Positions 17,380-27,829 of a DNA stretch of 64,000 nt are shown one piece after another (the stretch's first letter is position 1; the number at the start of each line of letters is the position of its first letter). The stretch spans positions 1-64,000 of the forward strand of contig DFOK01000110.1 in assembly GCA_002376715.1 (NCBI GenBank), read 5' to 3'. The position numbers and the translations under genes are program-made. This DNA comes from Bacteroidales bacterium UBA3543. GTDB lineage: Bacteria > Bacteroidota > Bacteroidia > Bacteroidales > UBA932. The notes under the pieces were generated by a model. The model had not been told where the DNA came from, did not search any database, and saw only the letters and a list, made by a program, of their open reading frames with translations.

Positions 17380-18513
17380 GTGACCCGACAATTCTTCATA
17401 GGTTTTGTTTTTATTATATTGATGGCTTCGCTCTGCTCCTGTGAAAGCAGGAGCGGAGTAACAGCCGAAACGGAATGTTTCAAAGCCGACAGCGTCTATT
17501 ACGCCAAAGGCTTTGAAATTTCCCGTTTTGATGATTGGATAATCGTGAATGTTCGCAATCCCTGGGACACTCTCAAAACACTAAAACGCTATATTCTTGT
17601 GGAAAGGGACAAGCCCTTGCCTGACTCTCTTCCCGAAGGAGAAATTATCAGGACTCCGGTCGATAGGGCAGTATTTTATACCACAGTCCACTCATCAATG
17701 GTGGCACAAATGGGCCGTATTGATGCCATCAAAGGTATATGTGAAGTACAATATGTTACTGACAGCCTTATTCTCGAAAGAATAGCAGATGGCAGGATTG
17801 CAGATATCGGCCTTGCAACAGCTCCTAATACCGAAAAAATCATAGATCTCAATACGGAACTTATCATTGCGTCACCTTTCGAAAACAGCGGCTACGGTGC
17901 AGCTGAAAAGATCGGCATTCCAATAGTGGAAGCGGCCGACTATATGGAGAGCCATCCGTTGGGACGGACTGAATGGGGCCGTTTCTATGGTCTCCTTTTT
18001 GGGGAGGGAGAGAAGGCGGATTCCATTTTTTTCGCAACAAGCAAGCGTTATAACCATCTCAAAGAATTGGCGGCAAAGTCCACCTGCCGACCCCGTGTCC
18101 TGCTTGAGAGAAAATATGGGGCATCCTGGATAATTCCGGCAGGAGATAGTTATATTGGTACAATTCATGCGGATGCCGGTGCCGATTACATTTTTAGTAA
18201 TATCAAAGGCAATAAAAATGTATATCTCACTTTCGAAAGTGTTTTTGATAAAGCACATGACGCAGATATATGGCTTTTCAAATATTTCACAAACAACGAG
18301 TTCACATATGAAGTTCTGAAAGACGAATATCTGCCTTATTCCAATTTCAAGCCTTTTAAAGAGAAGAATATTTACATCTGTCACACGACAAGAACCGGAT
18401 ATTATGATGATATAACACTTCATCCTGACCGTCTTCTGGAAGATCTGATATTCATTTACCATCCGGAACTTTTACCCGAATACACTCCGAGGTTCTATTT
18501 TCCTATGAAATAA
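17380..18513 (+). CDS. btuF: Cobalamin ABC transporter substrate-binding lipoprotein
   Basis: A 377-residue TroA/BtuF-like binding protein. It starts with GTG two bases after the btuG stop and has a lipobox LCSC (Cys21). Family features: VDRAVFYTTVHSSMVAQMGRID, TELIIASPFENSG, GIPIVEAADYMESHPLGRTEWGRFYGLLF, and a late ICHTTRTGYYDD segment. It would pass cobalamin from the periplasm to BtuCD. Symbol based on operon context, since the fold also serves ferric siderophores. Confidence 0.85.
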   Translation: MTRQFFIGFVFIILMASLCSCESRSGVTAETECFKADSVYYAKGFEISRFDDWIIVNVRNPWDTLKTLKRYILVERDKPLPDSLPEGEIIRTPVDRAVFYTTVHSSMVAQMGRIDAIKGICEVQYVTDSLILERIADGRIADIGLATAPNTEKIIDLNTELIIASPFENSGYGAAEKIGIPIVEAADYMESHPLGRTEWGRFYGLLFGEGEKADSIFFATSKRYNHLKELAAKSTCRPRVLLERKYGASWIIPAGDSYIGTIHADAGADYIFSNIKGNKNVYLTFESVFDKAHDADIWLFKYFTNNEFTYEVLKDEYLPYSNFKPFKEKNIYICHTTRTGYYDDITLHPDRLLEDLIFIYHPELLPEYTPRFYFPMK

Positions 18514-18514
18514 A

Positions 18515-19525
18515 ATGAAGGGACGCAGTAAAATCATTAATGTCTATATCGGCTTGGGAGTAACTCTGCTGTTGCTTTTCTGCGGTGGATTGCTCTATGG
18601 TGCCGTCAAGATACCGCTGCGATCAGTAATCCAAATCATTTTCGGAACATTTGAAGGAAGGCCGACCTGGACACATATTGTGATACAATCGAGACTTCCC
18701 CAAACTATTACCGCCCTCTTTGCCGGAGCCTCGCTGGCGGTGAGCGGTCTTATGCTACAAACCCTCTTTCAAAATCCCCTTGCCGGCCCCTCAATCCTCG
18801 GCATAAGTGATGGTGCCTATCTGGGTGTAGCGCTTGTGATGATCTATTTCTCATTCACCACCTATCTCAGCACCATAGTGGCGGCATTTATAGGTGCAAC
18901 AGTTGTTCTACTTATTATTATCGGATTCTCCCGAAAGGTCCGGAACAGCGTGATGCTACTCATTATAGGTATAATGGTGGGGTATCTTGCCTCCTCGGTA
19001 ATCTCCATCCTCAACTATTATGCTTCGGCAGACAAAGTACACCAGTTTGTGCTATGGGGAATGGGTGATTTCAGCGGGGTCTCAATAGAGAAACTCCCCT
19101 GGTTCGTGTTTTTTGCTATCGGTGGACTGATAGTATCTATTTTCCTGATAAAACCCCTAAATGCGTTGTTGCTCGGGGAATCTTATGCTGCCAATCTGGG
19201 AGTTCGTGTCAAGAGAGTTCGCGTAGCCATACTTATCTGCACAAGCATTCTTACCGCCGCCACAACTGCCTTCTGCGGCCCAATTTCCTTCATAGGTCTG
19301 GCCGTACCTCACATTGCCCGACTGCTACTCGGAACCTCCAACCACAAACAGTTACTACCCATTACCCTGCTTGCAGGAGCTTGCGTTGCGCTTTTGTGCA
19401 ATATGCTGACAGTGGTACCGGGCAGTAATGCAATACTTCCGCTCAATGCCGTCACTCCGATTATCGGCGCTCCCGTCATCATATATGTTATTGTTAACCG
19501 TAAGAATATCCAATATTTTAACTAA
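18515..19525 (+). CDS. btuC: Cobalamin ABC transporter permease
   Basis: A 336-residue FecCD/BtuC-family permease with about ten hydrophobic segments. Signatures: FAGASLAVSGLMLQTLFQNPLAGPSILGISDGA (about 66-98), and near the C-terminus FCGPISFIGLAVPHIARLLLG (coupling helix region). It starts one base after the btuF stop. Confidence 0.9.
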   Translation: MKGRSKIINVYIGLGVTLLLLFCGGLLYGAVKIPLRSVIQIIFGTFEGRPTWTHIVIQSRLPQTITALFAGASLAVSGLMLQTLFQNPLAGPSILGISDGAYLGVALVMIYFSFTTYLSTIVAAFIGATVVLLIIIGFSRKVRNSVMLLIIGIMVGYLASSVISILNYYASADKVHQFVLWGMGDFSGVSIEKLPWFVFFAIGGLIVSIFLIKPLNALLLGESYAANLGVRVKRVRVAILICTSILTAATTAFCGPISFIGLAVPHIARLLLGTSNHKQLLPITLLAGACVALLCNMLTVVPGSNAILPLNAVTPIIGAPVIIYVIVNRKNIQYFN

Positions 19526-19528
19526 GAG

Positions 19529-20560
19529 ATGAAAGAGCAGATCACCATATCGGCAACCGGACTGGCCATTGGATTTTCTCTGAGGGGCGGCAGGCACAAG
19601 GTTATCCACAACTCGCTTGACCTTTCGCTCCGTAGCGGTGAGGTGACATGCCTGCTCGGCCTCAACGGTGCCGGTAAGTCCACTCTTATCAAGACCCTCT
19701 GTGGTTTCCTTCCCCCATTGGCAGGTGGTATAACAGTACTTGGAGCCCCGCTTAAAAGTTACTCTCACGATCGTCTTTCCACTATTATCGGGGTGGTACT
19801 TACCGAAAAGACCTATGCCGGAGGTATTACCGTGTATGATCTGGTTTCGCTGGGCAGATATCCGCATACAGGCATCTTCGGGCAACTAAAAGTGAGTGAC
19901 CATGAGGCCATCTCAAAATCTCTTGAGGCTGTGGGCATTGCACATAAAGCTTCTTCATATATATCGGAACTAAGCGATGGAGAGCGCCAAAAGGTCTTTA
20001 TAGCCAAAGTCCTGGCCCAGGAGTGCCCAATCATCATGCTTGACGAGCCTACCGCATTTCTGGATGTCACAAGCAGGATAGAGATAATGGTTCTTTTGCG
20101 CAAGCTTGCACGGGAACAACAGAAAAGTGTCTTGCTCTCCACCCACGACCTGGATTCCGCTATCCAACTCGGTGACAAGCTCTGGCTTCAGGAGAGGGGT
20201 ACAAAGGATAACCGTACCTCCTCACCGATGGTCTGCGGCACACCGGAGGATTTGATTCTCAGTGGAGTGCTGGAATCTTTCTTTAGCAAAAAGGGAGTGG
20301 TTTTCGACTCCTATTCGGGCAAAATTTCCCCTGTTCCTTCGGAAAATCCCGTCGGTATCGACGGAGAGGCACGGAGTGCTTTTTGGGTAGGAAATGCGCT
20401 AAAGCGCAAAGGATTTGCCCCTACTGTTCCCGCCGAAAACATTATTTCGGTGCAATGTATTTCTTCCACCGAATTCATCGTTTCATTCCCGGATGGGAAA
20501 AATATAAAAGCGAAATCTATCGAGGAGTTGCTGAATCTCTTTACCAAGTCATCTTCTTGA
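19529..20560 (+). CDS. btuD: Cobalamin ABC transporter ATPase
   Basis: A 343-residue ABC ATPase: Walker A GLNGAGKST (about residue 49), signature LSDGERQ (about 147), Walker B IIMLDEPT (about 167), switch His in LSTHD. The final 90 residues form an extension beyond the usual 250-260-residue BtuD (VFDSYSGKISPVPSE onward) of unknown use. The last 20 bases overlap the convergent dnaE. Confidence 0.88.
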   Translation: MKEQITISATGLAIGFSLRGGRHKVIHNSLDLSLRSGEVTCLLGLNGAGKSTLIKTLCGFLPPLAGGITVLGAPLKSYSHDRLSTIIGVVLTEKTYAGGITVYDLVSLGRYPHTGIFGQLKVSDHEAISKSLEAVGIAHKASSYISELSDGERQKVFIAKVLAQECPIIMLDEPTAFLDVTSRIEIMVLLRKLAREQQKSVLLSTHDLDSAIQLGDKLWLQERGTKDNRTSSPMVCGTPEDLILSGVLESFFSKKGVVFDSYSGKISPVPSENPVGIDGEARSAFWVGNALKRKGFAPTVPAENIISVQCISSTEFIVSFPDGKNIKAKSIEELLNLFTKSSS

Positions 20561-23500
20561 CGACACGGCAATCGAGACCCTGTTCGTAAAGCCAATCCAC
20601 AAGCTCTCCATCTACCGATACTCTGAATTTGTTTGAATAGAGCGAAACTGTCTCTTTTTCTCCGTTATGATTGAATGAAAGGTCGATAAATAGAGGCGTT
20701 TCCCCTTTATGGGCACGCAATTTCTTTGTCAGGGCCTTGCGAAAACCGGCATCCGACTGCTCCAGATCCATAGATATATGGAATTCTTTGAAAAATTGCT
20801 CTTTTGCGTTGGAGAGAAGGGTCATATTGGCAATGAAGAGACGATATTCCGGCGCCTTCTTATTGTCTTCCGCTTCCTTACGGTAAAGTTCTTTCGTCAC
20901 GCACTTGATCAACAAAGCAGTGTGATCCACCATGTAGTGCATATAAGCTTCATAGCTCCTACCCGAAAGAGAAAATGTATGGCTGCCATTGAAATCCTCT
21001 AAGGTGAATGTGCACCAGGGACGGTTCCCGGTACGGGTATATTTGATCTGCACATCGGTCACAAGACCTCCTACCGTAAATTCTATATTCCGGAGTTTGG
21101 GATCCCTTGAGAGATTATCTTCTATACTGCGCATTTCGCTGAGTTCGACTGTCACCAAGTTATCAAATTCAAATCTGAATTTGTCCAACGGATGGGAAGA
21201 GATATACATACCCACAAGCTCTTTCTCCTTTTTTAGAAGCTCTATCTCATCATATTCCTGAAGAGGCGGGATCTCGGGACGCACCGGCTTCATCTCTTCG
21301 ATATCTCCGAAGAGTCCACCCTGCATCACACTATCGTTCTGATATTTATAAGTGTATTTCAGAAGTTCGTCAATAAAGGACTCATCCTTGTTGTTGAAAA
21401 GGGAATACTGCGTCCGGTGAATATCACCAAAAGAGTCAAAGGAGCCCGAATAGACGAGACACTCTATTACTCTACGGTTGACAACACCCGAAGGAAGTCT
21501 TTCTACGAAATCGAATATATCGGTAAATGCGCCTCCACGCTCCCTTTCCGCGATAATTGCATCAATGACATTGGTTCCCACACCTTTGATGCCGGCCATT
21601 CCGAAACGGATATTGCCCTTTTTGTTGACGGTAAATGTAGTACGACTCTCATTGATGTCGGGTCCGAGAACTTCGATTTTCATCCTTTTACAGTCATCCA
21701 TCAGCTTGGTGATTTCCTCAATGTCGTTTAGGTTTTTGCTGAGGTTGGCGGCAAGGAACTGGGCAGGATAGTGTGCCTTGAGATAGCCCGTCTGGTAACC
21801 CAGCCAGGCATAACAGGTGGCGTGTGACTTGTTGAACGCATACTCTGCAAAACTCTTCCAGTCCTTCCAGATCTTTTCCAAAATCTCTTGCGGGTGGCCT
21901 TTGGCCAGAGCTCCCTCCATAAACTGATCGTAGAGCTTTTCCATCACGCTGAGTCTCTTTTTGCCCATGGCACTGCGCAGAGTGTCGGCCATACCGGGAG
22001 TAAATCCTGCAAGTTCCTGGGAAAGACGCATCACCTGTTCCTGATATACCGTAACACCATAAGTATCCTCAAGATATTCCTCCATCTCTTTCAGGTCGTA
22101 TGTTATCTCCTGTTTTCCGTGTTTACGTGCTACAAAATCAGGGATATATTCCATAGGACCGGGACGATAGAGTGCATTCATCGCAATCAGGTCCTCAAAA
22201 CGGGTCGGATGCAGTTCGCGAAGCCATTTTTTCATGCCATCCGACTCAAACTGAAAGACTGCCGTAGTATTGCCCTTACTGAAAAGCTTGTAGGTAAGAG
22301 GATCGTCGATGGGAATGGCTTCGATGTCAAAAGGTTCATGGCCGCTCTCAACAATGTTGGACATCGTCTCTTTGATGATTGAAAGAGTCTTCAGGCCGAG
22401 AAAGTCCATCTTGAGCATACCCACCTGCTCGATATAGGAGCCTTCATATTGTGAAACCCAAATTTTCTCCTTGCTATCCTTATCCTCCTCCACTGTTATG
22501 GGAATTATGTTGGTAAGGTCTTCACGACCTATGATAAGGGCACAGGCGTGAACTCCGGTCTGGCGAATGCTACCTTCAAGCTGTTGAGCATATTTAATCG
22601 TATTGCTCAAATTTTTATCCTCCGAATTAAGGGCATCTTTAAAGTCCTGTATTCTCTCCACACAGAGTTTTACGGTCGGAGGCACTTCTACCTTGACCAG
22701 CGACGTCGAATCAGTTTTGTCGTAAGCATCTATTTCAAAAGACCTCGGGACAAGTTTGCTCAGACGATCGGCCTCCTGAAGAGGCACCTGTTCGATACGA
22801 GCAACATCCCTGATTGCACTTTTAGTAGCCATCGTACCGAATGTTATCACATGGGCAACATGATCTTTACCATATTTCTTCTCCACGTATTCGAATACCT
22901 TGGAACGTCCTTCGTCATCAAAATCTATGTCGATATCGGGCATAGAAATACGGTCTGGATTTAAGAAACGCTCAAACAGGAGATCATATTTGATGGGGTC
23001 GATATTGGTAATCTTTAGACAGTATGCCACTACGGATCCCGCAGCCGAACCACGTCCGGGACCCACTGAAACACCCATTTTACGTGCTTCAGCTATGAAG
23101 TCCTGCACAATGAGGAAGTAGTCGGGATATCCCATCTTTTTGATGGTTTCCAACTCGTAATCAATTCTGTCGCGTATTTTTTGAGAAATCTCTTCTCCAT
23201 AACGCATTTCCGCTCCTTTATAGGTAAGGTATCTCAGATATTCGTCCGAATCTTCATACTCTTCCGGGATTGGGAAATGGGGGAGTATCGGATCTGAGTC
23301 GATGGAATAGAGTACTACTTTGTCGGCAACTTCAAGAGTATTGGACAATACCTCCGGATGGTCGGGAAATAGTGCCGCCATCTCCTCTTTACTTTTGAAA
23401 TACTCCTGTTGGGTATAACGCAGCCTGTCGGGATCATCCACATTATTATTGAATGTGAGACAAATAAGACGATCGTGTGCAGGCCCGTCCTCCTTGTCCA

Positions 23501-24155
23501 CAAAATGGACATCATTGGTAGCAATCACCTTGATGTCGTGTTTTTTTGCCAACTCATAGAGAGCCTCGTTGACAATCTGCTGTTTTTCAAATGTCTCCTT
23601 CGGGGCTAGAGGCACATCGGTGGGATGGCTCTGAACCTCAAGATAATAGTCTTCACCGAAAATGGATTTGTACCAGAGTACGGCTTCTTCGGCCGCCTCC
23701 ATATTTCCTTCCATTATTCGTCTGGGTACCTCCCCGCCAAGACAGGCAGTAGTACAAATCAATCCCTCATGATATTTTTCAATCAATTCTCGGTCGATCC
23801 TCGGATGAAAATAAAATCCTTCGATATTGCCCAGAGAGCAGAGTTTGACCAAATTGTGGTATCCGGTAATATTTTTAGCCAAAAGAATCAGGTGATATGC
23901 CTTCTGGTCAATTTTTCCGCGGCGGGTATGTCTGTCCTCCAGTGCCACATAGACCTCACATCCGACGATGGGTTTTACATCGGGATATTCGGCTGCCACC
24001 CTCAAAAACTCCTTGACACCATACATATAACCGTGATCGGTTAGTGCCAGGGCGGGCTGTCCATACTTGCGTGCCTTTTGGAAAAGGGACTTGATGGGAG
24101 AGGCTCCGTCGAGAATGGAGTATTGCGAGTGGACGTGAAGGTGGACAAATGACAT
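20541..24155 (-). CDS. dnaE: DNA polymerase III alpha subunit
   Basis: The replicative polymerase catalytic subunit, 1204 residues. PHP domain at the N-terminus (HLHVHSQYSILDGA, LTDHGYMYGV), catalytic aspartates in MPDIDIDFDD (about 400), palm/fingers region (GPGRGSAAGSVVAYCL, YRPGPMEYIPDFVARKHG), tandem helix-hairpin-helix (RFGMAGIKGVGTNVIDAI) and an OB-fold C-terminus. Length is normal. It runs as a pair with gpmI (20-base gap) and ends inside btuD. Confidence 0.96.
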   Translation of the reverse strand: MSFVHLHVHSQYSILDGASPIKSLFQKARKYGQPALALTDHGYMYGVKEFLRVAAEYPDVKPIVGCEVYVALEDRHTRRGKIDQKAYHLILLAKNITGYHNLVKLCSLGNIEGFYFHPRIDRELIEKYHEGLICTTACLGGEVPRRIMEGNMEAAEEAVLWYKSIFGEDYYLEVQSHPTDVPLAPKETFEKQQIVNEALYELAKKHDIKVIATNDVHFVDKEDGPAHDRLICLTFNNNVDDPDRLRYTQQEYFKSKEEMAALFPDHPEVLSNTLEVADKVVLYSIDSDPILPHFPIPEEYEDSDEYLRYLTYKGAEMRYGEEISQKIRDRIDYELETIKKMGYPDYFLIVQDFIAEARKMGVSVGPGRGSAAGSVVAYCLKITNIDPIKYDLLFERFLNPDRISMPDIDIDFDDEGRSKVFEYVEKKYGKDHVAHVITFGTMATKSAIRDVARIEQVPLQEADRLSKLVPRSFEIDAYDKTDSTSLVKVEVPPTVKLCVERIQDFKDALNSEDKNLSNTIKYAQQLEGSIRQTGVHACALIIGREDLTNIIPITVEEDKDSKEKIWVSQYEGSYIEQVGMLKMDFLGLKTLSIIKETMSNIVESGHEPFDIEAIPIDDPLTYKLFSKGNTTAVFQFESDGMKKWLRELHPTRFEDLIAMNALYRPGPMEYIPDFVARKHGKQEITYDLKEMEEYLEDTYGVTVYQEQVMRLSQELAGFTPGMADTLRSAMGKKRLSVMEKLYDQFMEGALAKGHPQEILEKIWKDWKSFAEYAFNKSHATCYAWLGYQTGYLKAHYPAQFLAANLSKNLNDIEEITKLMDDCKRMKIEVLGPDINESRTTFTVNKKGNIRFGMAGIKGVGTNVIDAIIAERERGGAFTDIFDFVERLPSGVVNRRVIECLVYSGSFDSFGDIHRTQYSLFNNKDESFIDELLKYTYKYQNDSVMQGGLFGDIEEMKPVRPEIPPLQEYDEIELLKKEKELVGMYISSHPLDKFRFEFDNLVTVELSEMRSIEDNLSRDPKLRNIEFTVGGLVTDVQIKYTRTGNRPWCTFTLEDFNGSHTFSLSGRSYEAYMHYMVDHTALLIKCVTKELYRKEAEDNKKAPEYRLFIANMTLLSNAKEQFFKEFHISMDLEQSDAGFRKALTKKLRAHKGETPLFIDLSFNHNGEKETVSLYSNKFRVSVDGELVDWLYEQGLDCRVVKKMTW

Positions 24156-24175
24156 TACAAAGGATTTCTATTAGT

Positions 24176-25699
24176 TTATATCTTTATGAGTGAACGGCCC
24201 GTCATTATCTCAGGCTGAGGGATTCCCATCAGTTTTAGCATGGTAGGGGCAATATCGGCCAGGATACCGTCGCTGACCTCTTGCACATCATCATCTACCA
24301 CTATAAAAGGCACTTTGTTGAGTGAATGGGCTGTATTGGGAGAGCCGTCTTCATTGACGACATTGTCGGCATTGCCGTGATCTGCAGTAATCAGGACAGA
24401 ATATCCGGCCTTGCGTGCCGCTCTTACAACCTCGCCCACACAAGTATCGACAGTCCTTACCGCCTTCAGGATGGCATCATAGACACCCGTATGTCCCACC
24501 ATATCTCCGTTGGCGAAGTTGAGTATCACCATATCGTGTTTACCTGTAGCGAGCTCGACTATCAGCGCATCCTTTACCTCCAATGCGCTCATCTCAGGCT
24601 TTAGATCATAGGTTGCCACTTTCGGGGAATTAATCAGTATGCGATCCTCTCCGGCGAACTCTTTTTCACGTCCGCCGTTAAAGAAAAATGTCACGTGTGC
24701 ATATTTTTCCGTTTCAGCAATGCGAAGCTGACTCTTTCCGACAGAAGAAACCACCTCTCCGATAGTCTGGGGTACATTCTCCTTGTCGAAAAGGATATGA
24801 AGTTCCTGAAATTTATCATCATAAGGAGTCAGAGTGCAATAGTAGAGAGGGATGGTATGCATTCCGGCTTCGGGCATATCGGTCTGGGTGAGGACGTAGG
24901 TCATTTCACGGGCACGGTCATTTCTGAAATTGAAGAAAATGACTGCATCACCCTCCTCCAGGGTGGCTACCGGAGTCCCTTTTTCCGACACTATGGAGAT
25001 GGGCTTTATAAATTCGTCAGTAACCTCTTCCCGATAGGATTCCTCAATGGCCTCAACAGCTGAAGTGGCCTTGCGACCTTTGCCACTCACAAGAAGATCA
25101 TAGGCCTCCTTGATTCTTTCCCATCTCTTGTCCCTATCCATTGCGTAATAACGGCCCGCCACGGAGGCTATCTTACCGGTAGTGCGGGAAAGAACCTCCT
25201 CCAACTCGGCCACATAGCCTTTTCCGCTTCTAGGGTCGGTATCACGACCATCCATAAAACAGTGCACGAATACTTTTTTCAAATCTGCATTGGCCGCTTC
25301 GCGTAAGAATTCATAGAGATGATTGAGAGAACTGTGTACCCCGCCGTGCGAGCAAAGTCCCATGAAATGGAGTTGCTTGCCTGATTTTTTCACATATTCG
25401 TAAGCCGCCGCAATCTCCTTGTTTGACATCAGAGCATGTTCGCGACAAGCGATATTGATCTTCACGAGGTCTTGATATACCACACGACCGGCTCCGATAT
25501 TCAGGTGTCCCACCTCGGAGTTACCCATCTGCCCATCGGGAAGACCCACATCCTCACCGCTCGCGCTCAGCTGCGAAAAAGGATATTTCGCTTTCAATGC
25601 ATCAATTTCGGGTGTTCCGGCTGTATATATAGCATTAGAGTGATCTTGACGCCCTTCTCCCCAGCCATCCATTATTATCAAGAGTACTTTTTTATTCAT
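24176..25699 (-). CDS. gpmI: Phosphoglycerate mutase, cofactor-independent
   Basis: A 507-residue manganese-dependent 2,3-bisphosphoglycerate-independent phosphoglycerate mutase interconverting 3- and 2-phosphoglycerate. Active-site Ser in [14 protein letters not shown] (about residue 61), metal-binding LLIIMDGWG at the N-terminus, FMDGRDTDP, and ITADHGNAD toward the C-terminus. It lies upstream of dnaE on the same strand and is divergent from rnr. Confidence 0.96.
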   Translation of the reverse strand: MNKKVLLIIMDGWGEGRQDHSNAIYTAGTPEIDALKAKYPFSQLSASGEDVGLPDGQMGNSEVGHLNIGAGRVVYQDLVKINIACREHALMSNKEIAAAYEYVKKSGKQLHFMGLCSHGGVHSSLNHLYEFLREAANADLKKVFVHCFMDGRDTDPRSGKGYVAELEEVLSRTTGKIASVAGRYYAMDRDKRWERIKEAYDLLVSGKGRKATSAVEAIEESYREEVTDEFIKPISIVSEKGTPVATLEEGDAVIFFNFRNDRAREMTYVLTQTDMPEAGMHTIPLYYCTLTPYDDKFQELHILFDKENVPQTIGEVVSSVGKSQLRIAETEKYAHVTFFFNGGREKEFAGEDRILINSPKVATYDLKPEMSALEVKDALIVELATGKHDMVILNFANGDMVGHTGVYDAILKAVRTVDTCVGEVVRAARKAGYSVLITADHGNADNVVNEDGSPNTAHSLNKVPFIVVDDDVQEVSDGILADIAPTMLKLMGIPQPEIMTGRSLIKI

Positions 25700-25771
25700 T
25701 ATCTATTCAAATTTGTTAATTTTGTTACTACATTTTCCGTCCGAACGGAGGAATGGACAAAGTTACGAATT

Positions 25772-27829
25772 ATGGCAACAAAGAGAAAGAAAAATGATTT
25801 CAGCGGGAGCAAATCTTCCAAAGGGAGTAAAAAGAGTACAAGAAAGATGCAGGATCCCGTAAAGGCATCCGACAGGCGAAGCAAAAATAAAGTTGAGGCT
25901 GAAGGCATAATCAATCTCACCAGAGACGGATTCGGATTTGTAACTGTTGACGGTATTTCCAATGATATATTCATCCACATCAGCAAGATGCGGGGCGCCT
26001 TGCATGGTGACCGCGTCAAGATCCTTATTCCCAAGAATATAGACCCAAGAGTACGAAGGATTGAAGGCGAAGTAAAACACATAATAGAGCGTTCACGCAA
26101 GCCTCATATCGGAGTGCTGCACATAGTCGGAAAACAGGTTTGGGCCATAGTGGAGAGCCGCAATATGCCCTACGACATCCGTATCCCCCTAGATAGCCTC
26201 GATGACTTGCCGGAAATGGGCGGCATCAAGGCGGCAAAAGGGATCAAGGTGGCTGTATTAGTAACCGACTGGCCGCGCCGAAGTCCTGACCCCATAGGGA
26301 AAATAGTGGATGTACTAGGAGTCCCGGGAGAAAATGATACCGAGATGCACTCCATCCTTGCACAATACAATCTCCCCTACCGTTTCGAACCGGAGGTGGA
26401 GAGTGCTGCCAACGCTATCTCAGATGTAATAACCGCCGATGAGATCGCTAAACGGTGGGACTATCGCTCCGTCACCACCTTTACCATTGACCCTTCGGAT
26501 GCCAAGGACTTTGACGATGCACTCTCTATCAGAGAACTGGAAAAGGGAATATATGAGGTGGGAATCCACATCGCAGATGTGACTCACTATGTAACTCCCG
26601 ATACTCCGGTGGACAAAGAAGCCTTCAATCGTGCCACTTCGGTCTATCTGGTGGACAGGACCATACCGATGCTCCCCGAAAAACTCTCCAACAATCTCTG
26701 TTCACTGCGTCCGCACGAAGACAAACTCTGCTACTCGGTCATCTTTAAAATTGACGACAACGCAAAGGTGCTGGATGCCAAATTCGGACGCACCATCATC
26801 AACTCCGACCACAGATTTGATTACGAGCAGGTACAGGAGATCATCGAAGATATGCACGGACCTCTCTGCAAAGAGATACTCAAGCTCCACTCCATCGCAA
26901 CAATCCTCCGCAGGAAACGTTTCGAACACGGCGCCATCAAGTTTGAACGTCCGGAAATGAAGGTAATCGTGGACAAAGAGGGCAAACCGCTGGATGTTTG
27001 CCGCCAGGAGTCGGTAGAGAGCAACTGGCTTATAGAGGAATTCATGTTGCTGGCTAACCGTTATGTGGCTTTTCAAGTAGCCAGAAAATGCAAATCCGTA
27101 AACCCCACTTTTGTTTATCGTGTGCACGACAACCCCAATCCTGACAAACTCCTGGAGCTGCGCCGCTTTGCAAAGAATTTCGGTCACACTCTGGGCGATA
27201 CCGACAACCCTAAAAACATCGCGAGAAGCCTCAACAAGCTTATGACCGGTATCAAAGATAAGCCTGAAGAGAATGCCATCGAGATGATGGCACTCCGCTC
27301 TATGTCACGTGCCGTCTATTCCACCGACAATATCGGCCACTATGGTCTGGCATTTCAGTTCTATACCCATTTCACCTCTCCCATCAGGCGCTATCCCGAT
27401 ATGATGGTGCATCGTTTGCTGACCAAATACCTCAACGGAGCCAAATCTCAGGACAAAGCCTATTATGAGGAGAATTGTAAATATTGCTCCGAGAGGGAAC
27501 AGCTGGCTACCGATGCCGAGCGCGCCAGTATCAAGCTCAAACTTGTGGAATTTATGCAGGACAAGATCGGGCAGGAGTTTGAAGGTACTGTCTCAGGTCT
27601 CACCGAGTGGGGTATGTATGTGGAAATCGAGCCTACCAAGATTGAGGGTATGGTCTCATTGAGGGAATTTACCAAGGACTACATGGTCTTTGATGAGGAA
27701 AAATACCAGATTGTCGCCAAGGCCTCCGGCCGAAAATTCACCCTCGGAGACAAAGTCAAAGTGCGCGTTCTCCGCGCAAATCTCGAACAAAAGCTCATTG
27801 ATTATGAACTGATTTGGGAGGAAGAATGA
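25772..27829 (+). CDS. rnr: Ribonuclease R
   Basis: A 3'-5' exoribonuclease of the RNase II/R family, 685 residues from the ATG at 25772. The frame is open from 25436 but that part overlaps gpmI on the other strand. A basic Lys/Ser-rich N-terminus leads into cold-shock folds (GFGFVTVDGISNDIFIHISK), the catalytic RNB domain (TIDPSDAKDFDDALS near residue 244; HYGLAFQFYTHFTSPIRRYPD near 520) and a C-terminal S1 domain (GTVSGLTEWGMYVEIE). It lacks a long basic C-tail. The last 35 bases overlap the convergent metallopeptidase gene. Confidence 0.93.
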   Translation: MATKRKKNDFSGSKSSKGSKKSTRKMQDPVKASDRRSKNKVEAEGIINLTRDGFGFVTVDGISNDIFIHISKMRGALHGDRVKILIPKNIDPRVRRIEGEVKHIIERSRKPHIGVLHIVGKQVWAIVESRNMPYDIRIPLDSLDDLPEMGGIKAAKGIKVAVLVTDWPRRSPDPIGKIVDVLGVPGENDTEMHSILAQYNLPYRFEPEVESAANAISDVITADEIAKRWDYRSVTTFTIDPSDAKDFDDALSIRELEKGIYEVGIHIADVTHYVTPDTPVDKEAFNRATSVYLVDRTIPMLPEKLSNNLCSLRPHEDKLCYSVIFKIDDNAKVLDAKFGRTIINSDHRFDYEQVQEIIEDMHGPLCKEILKLHSIATILRRKRFEHGAIKFERPEMKVIVDKEGKPLDVCRQESVESNWLIEEFMLLANRYVAFQVARKCKSVNPTFVYRVHDNPNPDKLLELRRFAKNFGHTLGDTDNPKNIARSLNKLMTGIKDKPEENAIEMMALRSMSRAVYSTDNIGHYGLAFQFYTHFTSPIRRYPDMMVHRLLTKYLNGAKSQDKAYYEENCKYCSEREQLATDAERASIKLKLVEFMQDKIGQEFEGTVSGLTEWGMYVEIEPTKIEGMVSLREFTKDYMVFDEEKYQIVAKASGRKFTLGDKVKVRVLRANLEQKLIDYELIWEEE

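Noticed and set aside
25436..25771. N-terminal extension of RNase R
   Set aside because: It overlaps the gpmI start region on the opposite strand and has no domain; the ATG at 25772 gives the usual basic N-terminus.
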